Source: Pristionchus mayeri (Eukaryota > Nematoda > Chromadorea > Rhabditida > Neodiplogasteridae). Taken from it: DNA of 64,000 nt. The position numbers and the translations under genes were made by a program. The notes below the pieces were generated by a model, which worked only from the letters and a program-made list of their open reading frames with translations, had not been told where the DNA came from and did not search any database. The stretch spans positions 33,713,541 to 33,777,540 of the forward strand of contig BTRK01000004.1 of NCBI GenBank assembly GCA_036245805.1, in the 5' to 3' direction. Below are positions 1-10,903 of the stretch, in pieces; positions within the stretch are counted from its first letter, which is position 1; every line of letters begins with the position of its first letter.

Positions 1-411
1 CTTATTTTTCCACTGAATATTGCACTCAAAAATAATTAAATTGGAAACCTCGTCCTTCTCTCCCTTTCCGATTGTTTCGTCTTCCTCCTCCTCTTCTTCA
101 TATTCTTCTTCTTCTTCCTCCTTTTTTCCTTCTTCTTTCTCTTCGTCAAGGCTCGGTTGAGTAACTTGGATCCGAGGCAGATTCGAGTCATCATTCTCTT
201 GATCGCCTCTTGCTGGCTTCTTCTTGCACCCATGTTTCATAATCTCCTTCTCCCTCAGCTTCCGTTCCTTCTCTCCCTTCTTCCATTCCTCATATGCATC
301 GAGCTGTTCCTCTGTGGGTGCGAATCTCCTGAGCGCCGTATACACAAACGCCAGAATTAAGACCGTGGAAAGGACGAGGGAAACGAAGTGGGTACCAAGA
401 GAGGTCCACAT
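1..411 (-). CDS. Small membrane protein with acidic tail, mirror copy (cut by window edge)
   Basis: This is the reverse-strand copy of the exon at 1294-1716, lying in the other arm of palindrome 1. The ATG is at 411-409, just inside a TTTGCAG acceptor on the minus strand, and the last few codons fall outside the window. The visible residues match the plus-strand copy. I do not recognise the family. Whether both copies are expressed is unknown; identical arms would produce transcripts able to pair with each other. Confidence 0.45.
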   Translation of the reverse strand, partial: MWTSLGTHFVSLVLSTVLILAFVYTALRRFAPTEEQLDAYEEWKKGEKERKLREKEIMKHGCKKKPARGDQENDDSNLPRIQVTQPSLDEEKEEGKKEEEEEEYEEEEEEDETIGKGEKDEVSNLIIFECNIQWKNK

Positions 412-1704
412 GTAGTCCTGCAAAGGCGCAACTCTTTATCTCTATCTGTTTCTCTCTCTCTCTCGCTCTTCATATTAGGAATGGCTTCGCAAGAAAGGCT
501 CTCTTCCTTCTGCGTACTCTCTCACCGGACAGAGTGGTGAGAAAGTGTGCAGCACGAAGATACATTCTTGCGAAGCCATCATATCGAATTTCTTCACCCT
601 CTCCCCGGGCTAATTTTCTACGGCAAAGTGAAAATCGAATCTTGAGGGGCAAGAAAAGACCAGGTTAAATGTGTTAGTAATTTGTTGCCTACACGGATTA
701 AAGACAGAAATGTTTAATTAACGAATTGACGCATACCTAACGCATAGCCGAGAAATGATATGTTCATAGCAATATGCGCTTCGAGCAATGGTCTCGCTCT
801 CTCCAAACCGCACACTCTCTCATCGGGTAGAGATGCAAGAGAACATGCAAATCGAGGAGAGTCAGACCATTACTCAGGGTAATGAGAGAGTGTGCGGTTT
901 GGAGAGAGCGAGACCATTGCTCGAAGCGCATATTGCTATGAACATATCATTTCTCGGCTATGCGTTAGGTATGCGTCAATTCGTTAATTAAACATTTCTG
1001 TCTTTAATCCGTGTAGGCAACAAATTACTAACACATTTAACCTGGTCTTTTCTTGCCCCTCAAGATTCGATTTTCACTTTGCCGTAGAAAATTAGCCCGG
1101 GGAGAGGGTGAAGAAATTCGATATGATGGCTTCGCAAGAATGTATCTTCGTGCTGCACACTTTCTCACCACTCTGTCCGGTGAGAGAGTACGCAGAAGGA
1201 AGAGAGCCTTTCTTGCGAAGCCATTCCTAATATGAAGAGTGAGAGAGAGAGAGAAACAGATAGAGATAAAGAGTTGCGCCTTTGCAGGACTACATGTGGA
1301 CCTCTCTTGGTACCCACTTCGTTTCCCTCGTCCTTTCCACGGTCTTAATTCTGGCGTTTGTGTATACGGCGCTCAGGAGATTCGCACCCACAGAGGAACA
1401 GCTCGATGCATATGAGGAATGGAAGAAGGGAGAGAAGGAACGGAAGCTGAGGGAGAAGGAGATTATGAAACATGGGTGCAAGAAGAAGCCAGCAAGAGGC
1501 GATCAAGAGAATGATGACTCGAATCTGCCTCGGATCCAAGTTACTCAACCGAGCCTTGACGAAGAGAAAGAAGAAGGAAAAAAGGAGGAAGAAGAAGAAG
1601 AATATGAAGAAGAGGAGGAGGAAGACGAAACAATCGGAAAGGGAGAGAAGGACGAGGTTTCCAATTTAATTATTTTTGAGTGCAATATTCAGTGGAAAAA
1701 TAAG
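1..1704. repeat. Palindrome 1: inverted repeat with 823-bp arms
   Basis: Bases 1-823 are the reverse complement of 882-1704, leaving a 58-bp loop (824-881). By eye the arms are essentially identical. The left arm runs off the window edge, so the true palindrome may be longer. Each arm holds one copy of the small membrane-protein exon described separately. A short nested hairpin around the motif ATGGCTTCGCAAGAA lies in each arm (about 480-580 and 1125-1225). Arms this alike mean recent formation, arm-to-arm gene conversion or an assembly fold-back; the sequence alone cannot decide. Confidence 0.9.
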
Positions 1705-1716
1705 GAAATTCAGTGA
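1294..1716 (+). CDS. Small single-pass membrane protein with Lys/Glu-rich tail
   Basis: The open frame starts at ATG 1294, 6 bases after a good TTTGCAG acceptor (1281-1287), so this is either a trans-spliced first exon or an internal exon. It encodes 140 residues. Residues 8-28 or so form one hydrophobic segment, followed by an Arg pair (motif ALRRFAPTEEQ), a charged Lys/Glu stretch and a long run of Glu residues. The topology suggests a short lumenal N-terminus, one membrane span and an acidic cytoplasmic tail. The Glu-rich part is low complexity and gives no functional clue. No family was recognised. GT donors occur within the acidic region (near 1653), so the true 3' end may lie further on. 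Confidence 0.5.
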   Translation: MWTSLGTHFVSLVLSTVLILAFVYTALRRFAPTEEQLDAYEEWKKGEKERKLREKEIMKHGCKKKPARGDQENDDSNLPRIQVTQPSLDEEKEEGKKEEEEEEYEEEEEEDETIGKGEKDEVSNLIIFECNIQWKNKEIQ

Positions 1717-1899
1717 AGCATAACTGCAGTCTAGGAATACCTTTTCAGGTGCGCTGAGTAGCATGCACAAGGAAATGTTATAGGAAATCCTATAGCAGTT
1801 ATAGGAGACTTTGAAAACTTATTTTGTTGATTGGCGAACAAATGACAGTTCATTAAGCTATGAACGTATTGATTAGCACATGCGTAGTTTCATTCAACA

Positions 1900-2003
1900 T
1901 TTTTGAGGTGAACATCAGCCGTATTGCCCTTCCTCGAGGAGTGAAGAACCTCGGATCAACCTGCTACATTGGCGCTGCTTTGCAGGCTCTCCACGAACGC
2001 ATG
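1900..2003 (+). pseudogene. Ubiquitin-specific protease fragment (catalytic Cys box)
   Basis: The translation contains VKNLGSTCYIGAALQAL, a good match to the Cys box of the USP/UCH family of deubiquitinases (consensus GLxNLGNTCYxNxxLQxL), with the nucleophile Cys present. Only this exon-sized piece is seen: no QQDA block, zinc fingers or His box follow. It stops about 60 bp before the outer edge of the giant palindrome at 2069, so the rest of the gene was lost, displaced or lies to the left. Function is known from the family; the truncation is seen here. Confidence 0.6.
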
Positions 2004-2276
2004 ATTTTCTGTTTAAGTATTTCTATAATTTTCAATTCGTGATGAGAACCGTCGAATGAGTCTGTATTTCACCTCAAACAATTTCAAAAACGAACAGTAA
2101 CTTCATTCTTGAGATGTTCCCTGGTGAACGATTGAGTGGGAGTAGACCACTGAAAGCAGCCGGATTTGGTGAAGAATTGGGCACATCTAGGGATGCATTC
2201 GCAAGAATTCTGGTCATTTTGCGTGTTCGCCAGCTTGGCTGGTTAGAGAGTATGTAGAATGAAGCGAGGTGCTTCT

Positions 2277-2394
2277 TAGGGTTGTTAATACCAGGGGAAG
2301 TTATGAGCTCGTTATCATCCCCTCCTGTTGTTTCGCAATCCGATGATGACAAGGCCTAACGAGCTCGTAACCTCCCCTCGTATTGCCAACCCTA
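2277..2394. repeat. Short nested inverted repeat (MITE-like), mirrored at 9441-9558
   Basis: A 118-bp imperfect palindrome begins TAGGGTTGTTAATACCAGGG and ends with the diverged complement. Its two arms differ at several sites, unlike the surrounding giant palindrome, so it is older than that palindrome. It carries the motif GAGCTCGTTA in both arms. It was copied along with the arm to 9441-9558. Confidence 0.7.
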
Positions 2395-5300
2395 GCGCTT
2401 ATCGCGAAGTCATTCCTAGGTGCATGAGGTCTCCAGGCTTCAGGAAAGCAATTAAAGATAATGACAGGATATCTCGGGATGAAGAGGACTAAAACATTGA
2501 CCGAGAATTGGGTAGGGAAGAGATACGAAATGCAGAAATAACGCAATGAATACTCGTATTTCTCCGAAGACATGGCTGAAATGCGATTTGAAGAAAAAAT
2601 GGAGCCTCTTCGTCGCAAGGTAAGGTGGAATGAGGGAAAATTGTGACATTGAATGAAAGTGGGGCTAAAACGCTAGCAAAGGTATTTTTCTCTTTAGCAC
2701 TTTTGTTCAATTTAAAGCGACTTGGACGCGGAAGTGGAAAATGAGGCTAGAATTCGGCCTCGCAACGTCGGGCTGGGAATCAATCAAAGGAGAGCGAGAA
2801 TGGACCAGAATTCTGAAAGACGAGGCGAGGCGGGCAGGCGGCAACGAGAGAGTGAGAGAAGGAGAGTATTGCATAGGGAGAGAGTGGAGGCAGTAGGACG
2901 GAGAGAGGAATTCTTGCGCTCCTTCATGAAACGAGCAGAGAAAAAGCGAGATGATTTAAAACCTTCGGATGACCGTGGACGAGTGATCAATTGTTTAGAT
3001 TTGAAGCGAAGAGAGGAAAATCGTGGAACACACACTCACTATTAAGAATATTTTATTGGAAAATGTTTGTATGATTTCCAGATATGTTTCATGTACACTA
3101 TGCATAGCGAACAGGAAAAATACCTGAACGTAATACAAAACCATTCCAATAAGATAACCCTACTCACTATCAACAGTCTCTTGTACTCTCCCTCTCTCAC
3201 TGCTCCTCGCTCTATCTGATGAATGACAAAGCACGTGCAAGAGGAGGGACCGAACTGAAATCCCAAGCCATGCTTGTACTTTTTGCAAGCATGTTTGGAA
3301 CTCAATGTTTAGTCTTGACGTGAAATCACGTCTATAGGACGTCCCACAGAACGGAGACATGTAAAGATATGCAGCGCAAATGTCCGGAACAATCAGTCTA
3401 CACCGCGCTCTTCTCGCCAATCACTTGTATTTTTTCAACGTCTGCAATGATAATCACCATGACAATCAATAATGACAATGATGACAATACAATCAATGTC
3501 TATCGCATTTTCAGGGTTTCTTCAGCACACAACGACTGCAAAATAGATGTTTTCCTTTCTTTCGGATTTCATACTTATCGTTCATAACACAAAGTAGGTC
3601 ATTGTGATTTGTGCCTATCACCAGTCTGCATTTGCCCTTTCCCTCTTTCCTATGCTTCTTCAGTGAATATTAATAATTCCCGCGAAAGGTCGCGCGAGAA
3701 TCTTTTCGAAATATTTCAGTACGAATTAACGTTCTACTTCTTCGGTCGTTTTTCCTTTTGTTGTTTGGCATCCTAAGTAAAGGCAAGCATAGCAAATTCA
3801 TCACTTTATAACTGAGTATTTGGGGTGTCTTTCCCCTACAATTCCGTTGTCTTAATTGGCGTGTAGTAGGCGATCTTCCCCGTGGGACAGAAAGCCAGTA
3901 GATCCACGCAGATGTGCTGGGCAGAGAGTCTGCAAATGTAGAAAATAGTTGAAATTTGTCCATAAAATACTGTAGAAAAGATTGTTCATAGGATGGATGC
4001 TACAATAATACTTGAAATATCTTCAGGAGACACAGTAGTCTCGCGCAGAAAGATCTCGCGCTCTCTCTCCATCGCCCCCTCCCACTCTAATTCCAACAAG
4101 TCATAAATTGCGTAAACTGGAGCTGCACAATGAGCAGCCATCGAGACGGAAGATGAGAGAATTGAATAATGACCCGAATTTCTTACTTGTGCATGCAATC
4201 TCACCCCAGCCAATGGACAGAGAGAGAGAGATCGGATCGTAAATATAAGGTTCACTCTTATCCTAACAGTGAGCCCATCATGTGCCTTTCCTTCTTCTGC
4301 GCACAAATGTGTTCCACTGATCAAGTAAATCAGTTCATATCTTCTCAAGATTGATACATTTTGCCAATCTTCTGCTAAAATTTGCATGCCTCTCGCGTTC
4401 CGCGCTCATTTATGGATACCGTATACTGATCATTTCCGTACACACTCTTTCTCCTGAGGGCTCCTACCGGCGCATCCATCTTCGCCTACAATAGGTACGG
4501 TAGGTTACGGTAGTTGACGGAGGTGAATTCGGTGGGGGTACGGTGATACGATAGGGTCACAGTAGATTATGGAAATGTATATCGTGATGATCATCGCTCC
4601 GAAGGTCTTCTGATCTACTGGATTCGGAATTATCGATTGATTCTCCTTACCATATGATTATCCATTTCTATTGCTTTGTCTACTGTATCAATGATTGATT
4701 TTCCTATCGCAGTCCCATTTAAGGCCCTATTGATTTGTACTCTTTCGGTCTTCTTGAGTTTCGATTTTCTCCACCGAACACTGGCACTGATTATGCATTC
4801 CCTTCTGAGATTATCGATAATTTTTAAGTAGGCATTCTCAACACGTCGATCACTTGTTGTACATATGAGTGACTATCTGAGAGAACTGACCAGAGGCCGT
4901 ACAGCGAAAAATAAAGTTCTGATTTTAAGATGCCCCTAGGTGTAACTTTTCACGTAGAGTTCGAAAATCGACCTTTGGAAGCCGTATCTCTTACCCCTCA
5001 TTTCGTGTGTCGCGCTGAACCTGGGTGGTCGGTTTTTGTATTTTTTGATCGGCTCATCCAAACTTTGTAAATCTATAGTAATTCTGAAAGATCTCGACGA
5101 GATAAGCATTTTTACTGTTGGAAGTGAAAACCTAGCTCATCTGTGGAAAAAGGTAGGGTAATTAGAATAATAAAAATTTCAGCCATGAAAAAGTGTTTCA
5201 ATGTGTGTCATTTTAATCACCATTATTAGATTCCTCGTGAAAAGATACCCTATGAACCAACTTTTGGTGAAAAAATTCGTGCTTCAAAGGGGTCTCCTGA

Positions 5301-5926
5301 ATCACATAAAAGGAAAGGTAGTGCTTTTTTTGCAAATATATCTATTTTTAAGACGATCCACTGTGAACTCCGATTAAGTCTAGACAGTTTATAGCTACAC
5401 TTTGATAGGGGAAAAAATATAACGTACAAAAAACGGACATTATCTCAATTCGCTTTTTATCATGTTTGGGCGCGTGCTACTTTTCCATTACGATCCGAAC
5501 TCCCAATTTTCTGGGCAAATCTAGCGGCGCGACACACGAAATGAGGGGTAAGAGATACGGCTTCCAAAGGTCGATTTTCGAACTCTACGTGAAAAGTTAC
5601 CCCTAAGGGCATCTTAAAATCAGAACTTTATTTTTCGCTGTACGGCCTCTGGTCAGTTCTCTCAGATAGTCACTCATATGTACAACAAGTGATCGACGTG
5701 TTGAGAATGCCTACTTAAAAATTATCGATAATCTCAGAAGGGAATGCATAATCAGTGCCAGTGTTCGGTGGAGAAAATCGAAACTCAAGAAGACCGAAAG
5801 AGTACAAATCAATAGGGCCTTAAATGGGACTGCGATAGGAAAATCAATCATTGATACAGTAGACAAAGCAATAGAAATGGATAATCATATGGTAAGGAGG
5901 ATCAATCGATAATTCCGAATCCAGTA

Positions 5927-7217
5927 CAGGGTGTCCAAAAAGTATTGTTACACGGATAAAACCATGTATCTTTCTTTAAAAGCAACATAGACAACTCAAA
6001 CGGGGCACAGTATTTATCAGTGACCATATGAACATAACAATGCACGATCACTCGATCTGGCCTCCATTGGCCGCGATGACCTCTCTGAGACGACGAGGGA
6101 CCGAGTCGATGACGGCCCGCAGGTAAGGGACGTCGATCTTCTCCCATGCCTTGAGAAGGGCTGCCTTGAGGGAATCGCGGTTCTTGTGGCGAGTAGAGCA
6201 GGCCTCCTTCTCCAACACTGACCAAATGCTGAAGTCCAGAGGGTTGAGATCGGGGGAGTTCGAGGGCCATTCCTCACTCGAGATGAAGTCGGGCAGATGG
6301 GCGCGACACCATGCCTGCGTCACTTTTGCCGAGTGAGCAGGCGCTGAATCCTGTTGGAAGGTCCAGCGAGCCCCTTTGAAGTGGGAGCGGGACCAGGGGA
6401 GAAGGGCCTTCTGGAGAATTGCCCTGGTGTAGTACTCCTTGTTGATCTTGACCCCGGGATCCACGAACACGAGAGGAGTCTTGCCCGTCGAGCACACACC
6501 AGCCCAAACCATCAGTGCCTGGGGGTGGGCAATGCGAGAGATGGTTCTACCTCTGGCGTCAGCTTGCTGAGGAGACTTGGCGATGATCCTGGTGTTCTGA
6601 CTGTTGTAGACCTCCTCGACTGAGAACAGCTTCTCGTCAGAGTAAACGGTAGTCAAGTGCTCCCCACGATCGGCCCGCTGAAGGAGCAGCTTGCATCTCT
6701 CCAGGCGCTTCTGCTTGTGGACATCAGTGAGGCCATGGCCCTTTCTCATCTTGTAGGGGTAGGACTTGAGAAGAGAATGAACGATGGCACACACGGATCC
6801 TTTGGAGATCTTGAGATCCTTAGCCATCTTCCTGATGGATCGTTTGGCATTGCGATTCACTCTCTTCTCCACGATTCTCCTGTTCTTCTGAGTGAGAGCG
6901 GTCTTGGGTCTTCCTGATCTTGGACGGTCCTTCGCAGTGCCCAACTGCTTGAAACGGGAGATGGTGCGATAGACTGTCATTCGGGAAATACGAAGCTTCC
7001 TCCTGATGGAATCTGGGGGGTCGCCGAGGGTCCAGAGGTTGATAATAGTTTGACGATAGCGATTTGGACGAACCATGACTATGGGAAACTAATTAGTAGG
7101 TTCCCTCAACGCACCGAAGGGTGGGCTCAAACGTGTTATTACAGGTTTTGACAACTCGACCTACATGTTAAAAAAATTCGCGTTTCAAAAGTGTAACAAT
7201 ACTTTTTGGACACCCTG
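5927..7217. mobile_element. maT-type mariner transposon, apparently intact
   Basis: Both ends carry the same terminal inverted repeat, starting CAGGGTGTCCAAAAAGTATT and extending to about 27 bp. TA lies on each side (5925-5926 and 7218-7219). Inside is a full transposase frame on the minus strand. Removing the element rejoins the palindrome arm exactly (CCAGTA|GATCAG), so it arrived after the palindrome formed. Intact ends and frame suggest a young, possibly autonomous copy. Confidence 0.93.
6048..7076 (-). CDS. maT (DD37D) mariner transposase
   Basis: The 342-residue protein begins MVRPNRYRQTIINLW. Residues 1-110 hold paired helix-turn-helix DNA-binding regions, including a GRPK hook near residue 56. 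The catalytic residues are visible: D147 in TVYSDEKLF, D243 in FQQDSAPAH and D281 in SPDLNPLD. The second and third are 37 residues apart, the spacing that defines the maT clade (known from nematodes and insects), against 34 in classic mariner. The enzyme cuts the element ends and reinserts at TA. The frame has no stop or shift and its length is typical. The codon composition is GC-richer than the host DNA around it, in keeping with recent arrival. Confidence 0.93.
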   Translation of the reverse strand: MVRPNRYRQTIINLWTLGDPPDSIRRKLRISRMTVYRTISRFKQLGTAKDRPRSGRPKTALTQKNRRIVEKRVNRNAKRSIRKMAKDLKISKGSVCAIVHSLLKSYPYKMRKGHGLTDVHKQKRLERCKLLLQRADRGEHLTTVYSDEKLFSVEEVYNSQNTRIIAKSPQQADARGRTISRIAHPQALMVWAGVCSTGKTPLVFVDPGVKINKEYYTRAILQKALLPWSRSHFKGARWTFQQDSAPAHSAKVTQAWCRAHLPDFISSEEWPSNSPDLNPLDFSIWSVLEKEACSTRHKNRDSLKAALLKAWEKIDVPYLRAVIDSVPRRLREVIAANGGQIE

Positions 7218-9951
7218 TAGATCAGAAGACCTTCGGAGCGATGATCATCACGATATACATTTCCATAATCTACTGTGACCCTATCGTATCACCGTACCCC
7301 CACCGAATTCACCTCCGTCAACTACCGTAACCTACCGTACCTATTGTAGGCGAAGATGGATGCGCCGGTAGGAGCCCTCAGGAGAAAGAGTGTGTACGGA
7401 AATGATCAGTATACGGTATCCATAAATGAGCGCGGAACGCGAGAGGCATGCAAATTTTAGCAGAAGATTGGCAAAATGTATCAATCTTGAGAAGATATGA
7501 ACTGATTTACTTGATCAGTGGAACACATTTGTGCGCAGAAGAAGGAAAGGCACATGATGGGCTCACTGTTAGGATAAGAGTGAACCTTACATTTACGATC
7601 CGATCTCTCTCTCTCTGTCCATTGGCTGGGGTGAGATTGCATGCACAAGTAAGAAATTCGGGTCATTATTCAATTCTCTCATCTTCCGTCTCGATGGCTG
7701 CTCATTGTGCAGCTCCAGTTTACGCAATTTATGACTTGTTTGAATTAGAGTGGGAGGGGGCGATGGAGAGAGAGCGCGAGATCTTTCTGCGCGAGACTAC
7801 TATGTCTCCTGAAGATATTTCAAGTATTATTGTAGCATCCATCCTATGAACAATCTTTTCTACAGTATTTTATGGACAAATTTCAACTATTTTCTACATT
7901 TGCAGACTCTCTGCCCAGCACATCTGCGTGGATCTACTGGCTTTCTGTCCCACGGGGAAGATCGCCTACTACACGCCAATTAAGACAACGGAATTGTAGG
8001 GGAAAGACACCCCAAATACTCAGTTATAAAGTGATGAATTTGCTATGCTTGCCTTTACTTAGGATGCCAAACAACAAAAGGAAAAACGACCGAAGAAGTA
8101 GAACGTTAATTCGTACTGAAATATTTCGAAAAGATTCTCGCGCGACCTTTCGCGGGAATTATTAATATTCACTGAAGAAGCATAGGAAAGAGGGAAAGGG
8201 CAAATGCAGACTGGTGATAGGCACAAATCACAATGACCTACTTTGTGTTATGAACGATAAGTATGAAATCCGAAAGAAAGGAAAACATCTATTTTGCAGT
8301 CGTTGTGTGCTGAAGAAACCCTGAAAATGCGATAGACATTGATTGTATTGTCATCATTGTCATTATTGATTGTCATGGTGATTATCATTGCAGACGTTGA
8401 AAAAATACAAGTGATTGGCGAGAAGAGCGCGGTGTAGACTGATTGTTCCGGACATTTGCGCTGCATATCTTTACATGTCTCCGTTCTGTGGGACGTCCTA
8501 TAGACGTGATTTCACGTCAAGACTAAACATTGAGTTCCAAACATGCTTGCAAAAAGTACAAGCATGGCTTGGGATTTCAGTTCGGTCCCTCCTCTTGCAC
8601 GTGCTTTGTCATTCATCAGATAGAGCGAGGAGCAGTGAGAGAGGGAGAGTACAAGAGACTGTTGATAGTGAGTAGGGTTATCTTATTGGAATGGTTTTGT
8701 ATTACGTTCAGGTATTTTTCCTGTTCGCTATGCATAGTGTACATGAAACATATCTGGAAATCATACAAACATTTTCCAATAAAATATTCTTAATAGTGAG
8801 TGTGTGTTCCACGATTTTCCTCTCTTCGCTTCAAATCTAAACAATTGATCACTCGTCCACGGTCATCCGAAGGTTTTAAATCATCTCGCTTTTTCTCTGC
8901 TCGTTTCATGAAGGAGCGCAAGAATTCCTCTCTCCGTCCTACTGCCTCCACTCTCTCCCTATGCAATACTCTCCTTCTCTCACTCTCTCGTTGCCGCCTG
9001 CCCGCCTCGCCTCGTCTTTCAGAATTCTGGTCCATTCTCGCTCTCCTTTGATTGATTCCCAGCCCGACGTTGCGAGGCCGAATTCTAGCCTCATTTTCCA
9101 CTTCCGCGTCCAAGTCGCTTTAAATTGAACAAAAGTGCTAAAGAGAAAAATACCTTTGCTAGCGTTTTAGCCCCACTTTCATTCAATGTCACAATTTTCC
9201 CTCATTCCACCTTACCTTGCGACGAAGAGGCTCCATTTTTTCTTCAAATCGCATTTCAGCCATGTCTTCGGAGAAATACGAGTATTCATTGCGTTATTTC
9301 TGCATTTCGTATCTCTTCCCTACCCAATTCTCGGTCAATGTTTTAGTCCTCTTCATCCCGAGATATCCTGTCATTATCTTTAATTGCTTTCCTGAAGCCT
9401 GGAGACCTCATGCACCTAGGAATGACTTCGCGATAAGCGCTAGGGTTGGCAATACGAGGGGAGGTTACGAGCTCGTTAGGCCTTGTCATCATCGGATTGC
9501 GAAACAACAGGAGGGGATGATAACGAGCTCATAACTTCCCCTGGTATTAACAACCCTAAGAAGCACCTCGCTTCATTCTACATACTCTCTAACCAGCCAA
9601 GCTGGCGAACACACAAAATGACCAGAATTCTTGCGAATGCATCCCTAGATGTGCCCAATTCTTCACCAAATCCGGCTGCTTTCAGTGGTCTACTCCCACT
9701 CAATCGTTCACCAGGGAACATCTCAAGAATGAAGTTACTGTTCGTTTTTGAAATTGTTTGAGGTGACTTTTCAACATTATCTCCTAAGATATCAAAGAAG
9801 GTTTAAAACATTAAAGTACTGCAATTTAAGGCAATTTTCTACATCGCTAAGAAAACCGTGGAGCAAAAAAACAAAGAGGAGAATGTGTTTCATACTTGTC
9901 TTTCCCCTGTTAGTGTCTTTATCAAAAGCAATGTTTATTGTGATTCTACAG

Positions 9952-10177
9952 GATAATCAAATGGCGAACAGAAGTGGGAATCCACGATATGACGAGCACT
10001 TCGGAAAGTTCATGAAAAAGGTACAGCATTTATTGACACTTTATGTCTTTACTTTAGACTATTCAGGACATAGTGGGCGACTGGAGGAACTTCTTCGCTC
10101 TCTCTCATAGTAACGCAATCGACGAATTGATTAAGCAGAAAATGGAAGGCTTCGGACTGAAGTTTATATTTCATTGA
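9952..10177 (+). pseudogene. Cytosolic sulfotransferase, C-terminal exons only
   Basis: Two exons are seen: 9952-10020 (23 codons, after TTCTACAG, ending AAAAAG|GTACAG) and 10067-10177 (37 codons with stop). The second encodes DIVGDWRNFFALSHSNAIDE and then a KMEGFGLKF-type ending. This matches the KxGxVGDWKNxFT region and C-terminus of cytosolic sulfotransferases, where the GDW region helps bind the sulfate donor PAPS. The first encodes QMANRSGNP...FMKK, like the preceding SULT segment. A polyadenylation signal AATAAA follows at about 10267. Upstream exons are missing: the giant palindrome ends at 9766. I read this as a gene cut by the palindrome or a relic. Confidence 0.65.
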
Positions 10178-10812
10178 TGAGGCTTACATGACACGCAACA
10201 ATGCTTTTAATCTGCTGTGTAATTCACATTCACTTCTTACATTGTCACGTATATCTTTCCTTGTACAATAAAAGCCGTTTATCTTGATATCTTACAATTC
10301 ACACTTGGTCTGGCGATTAAATTATCGTATGGGAAATTTGAAAAAAAGTGCGGGGAAGTAGCTTCATGAAATTCGATTTGTTGTTGAGAAAATTATCGGG
10401 CTAGATTCTTGTCTTGTAAAAAGATATCAGAGAGTTGAATTTGCTCACGAACTTCGTAGTTGCTCAATATCTTACTAATAGATACCATCTCGCCTTCGGA
10501 AAGGCTGCTGCATTACTACAACGCCTGCTGCACTACAACATTTGATTTTGTTTGCAAAATATCCCTCAAAAAAAGTTAGCTCAAGAATCGTAAAAATCGA
10601 TTTATCTGTTCTTAGAATCGATTCAATGACCTTCTCGTCGTCCAGAGAATCCTTGTACTCAAAGATCACCAAGATGTGCCAGAAGGCACATCTACCGATC
10701 GATAGTCAGACGACGCATTCTCACTCCCTCTCTCACTTATTGAGCCGTCTCTCTCACCCAATCATCTCCTCCCTCTAGCATAGCTTTCCTTGATCGATTC
10801 CAGAACATTCCT

Positions 10813-10873
10813 GACCCCGCCCCCATTCTGGGCCCTATTTAAGCCCCCAAATCAGGGCATAATCCATCAGTTG
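10813..10873 (+). promoter_or_regulatory. Core promoter of Cys/Thr-rich gene 1 (GC box, TATA, CATCAGTTG)
   Basis: A CCCCGCCCCC box (about 10815-10824) is followed by TATTTAA at 10836 and CATCAGTTG at 10865, 29 bp after the TATA start; the ATG is at 10904. The same order and spacing recur ahead of three lipocalin genes and two other Thr-rich genes in this window. CATCAGTTG is placed where an initiator or transcription start would be expected. Confidence 0.7.
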
Positions 10874-10903
10874 CCTAGTTCTCTAGTCACTATCACTTCT
10901 CCG

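Larger units (their letters stand above)
2069..9766. repeat. Palindrome 2: giant inverted repeat, arms about 2.95 kb
   Basis: Bases 2069-5023 read as the reverse complement of 5520-5926 plus 7218-9766, with a loop at 5024-5519. The right arm is split by a maT transposon (5927-7217) inserted at a TA dinucleotide. The arms are nearly identical, but real differences exist, for example near 4243 against 7590. Outermost bases are CACCTCAAAC and its complement; flanking tetranucleotides (ATTT and ACTT) match at three of four positions. The arms carry several open frames of 60-133 residues, all mirrored. They look like chance or low-complexity frames, rich in Arg/Glu/Ser, and I recognise no protein. 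The element separates a USP fragment from a sulfotransferase tail. Confidence 0.9.

Noticed and set aside
1282..1716. Start of the small membrane protein at 1282
   Set aside because: There is no ATG there; the sequence lies within the TTTGCAG acceptor, so ATG 1294 was preferred.
2722..3045. 107-residue Arg/Glu-rich frame (also 8790-9113)
   Set aside because: Composition follows purine-rich DNA; the opposite strand is equally open and no family is recognised.
3986..4387. 133-residue frame mirrored at 7448-7849 as a gene in the giant palindrome
   Set aside because: No recognisable domain, no splice logic and low-complexity stretches; mirrored only because the arms are mirrored.
6274..6917. 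Plus-strand frames over the maT transposase
   Set aside because: They are antisense shadows of the GC-rich transposase gene on the minus strand.
5925..7219. maT element 1 as part of the palindrome itself
   Set aside because: The TIRs, flanking TA and exact rejoining of the arm when it is removed show a later insertion.
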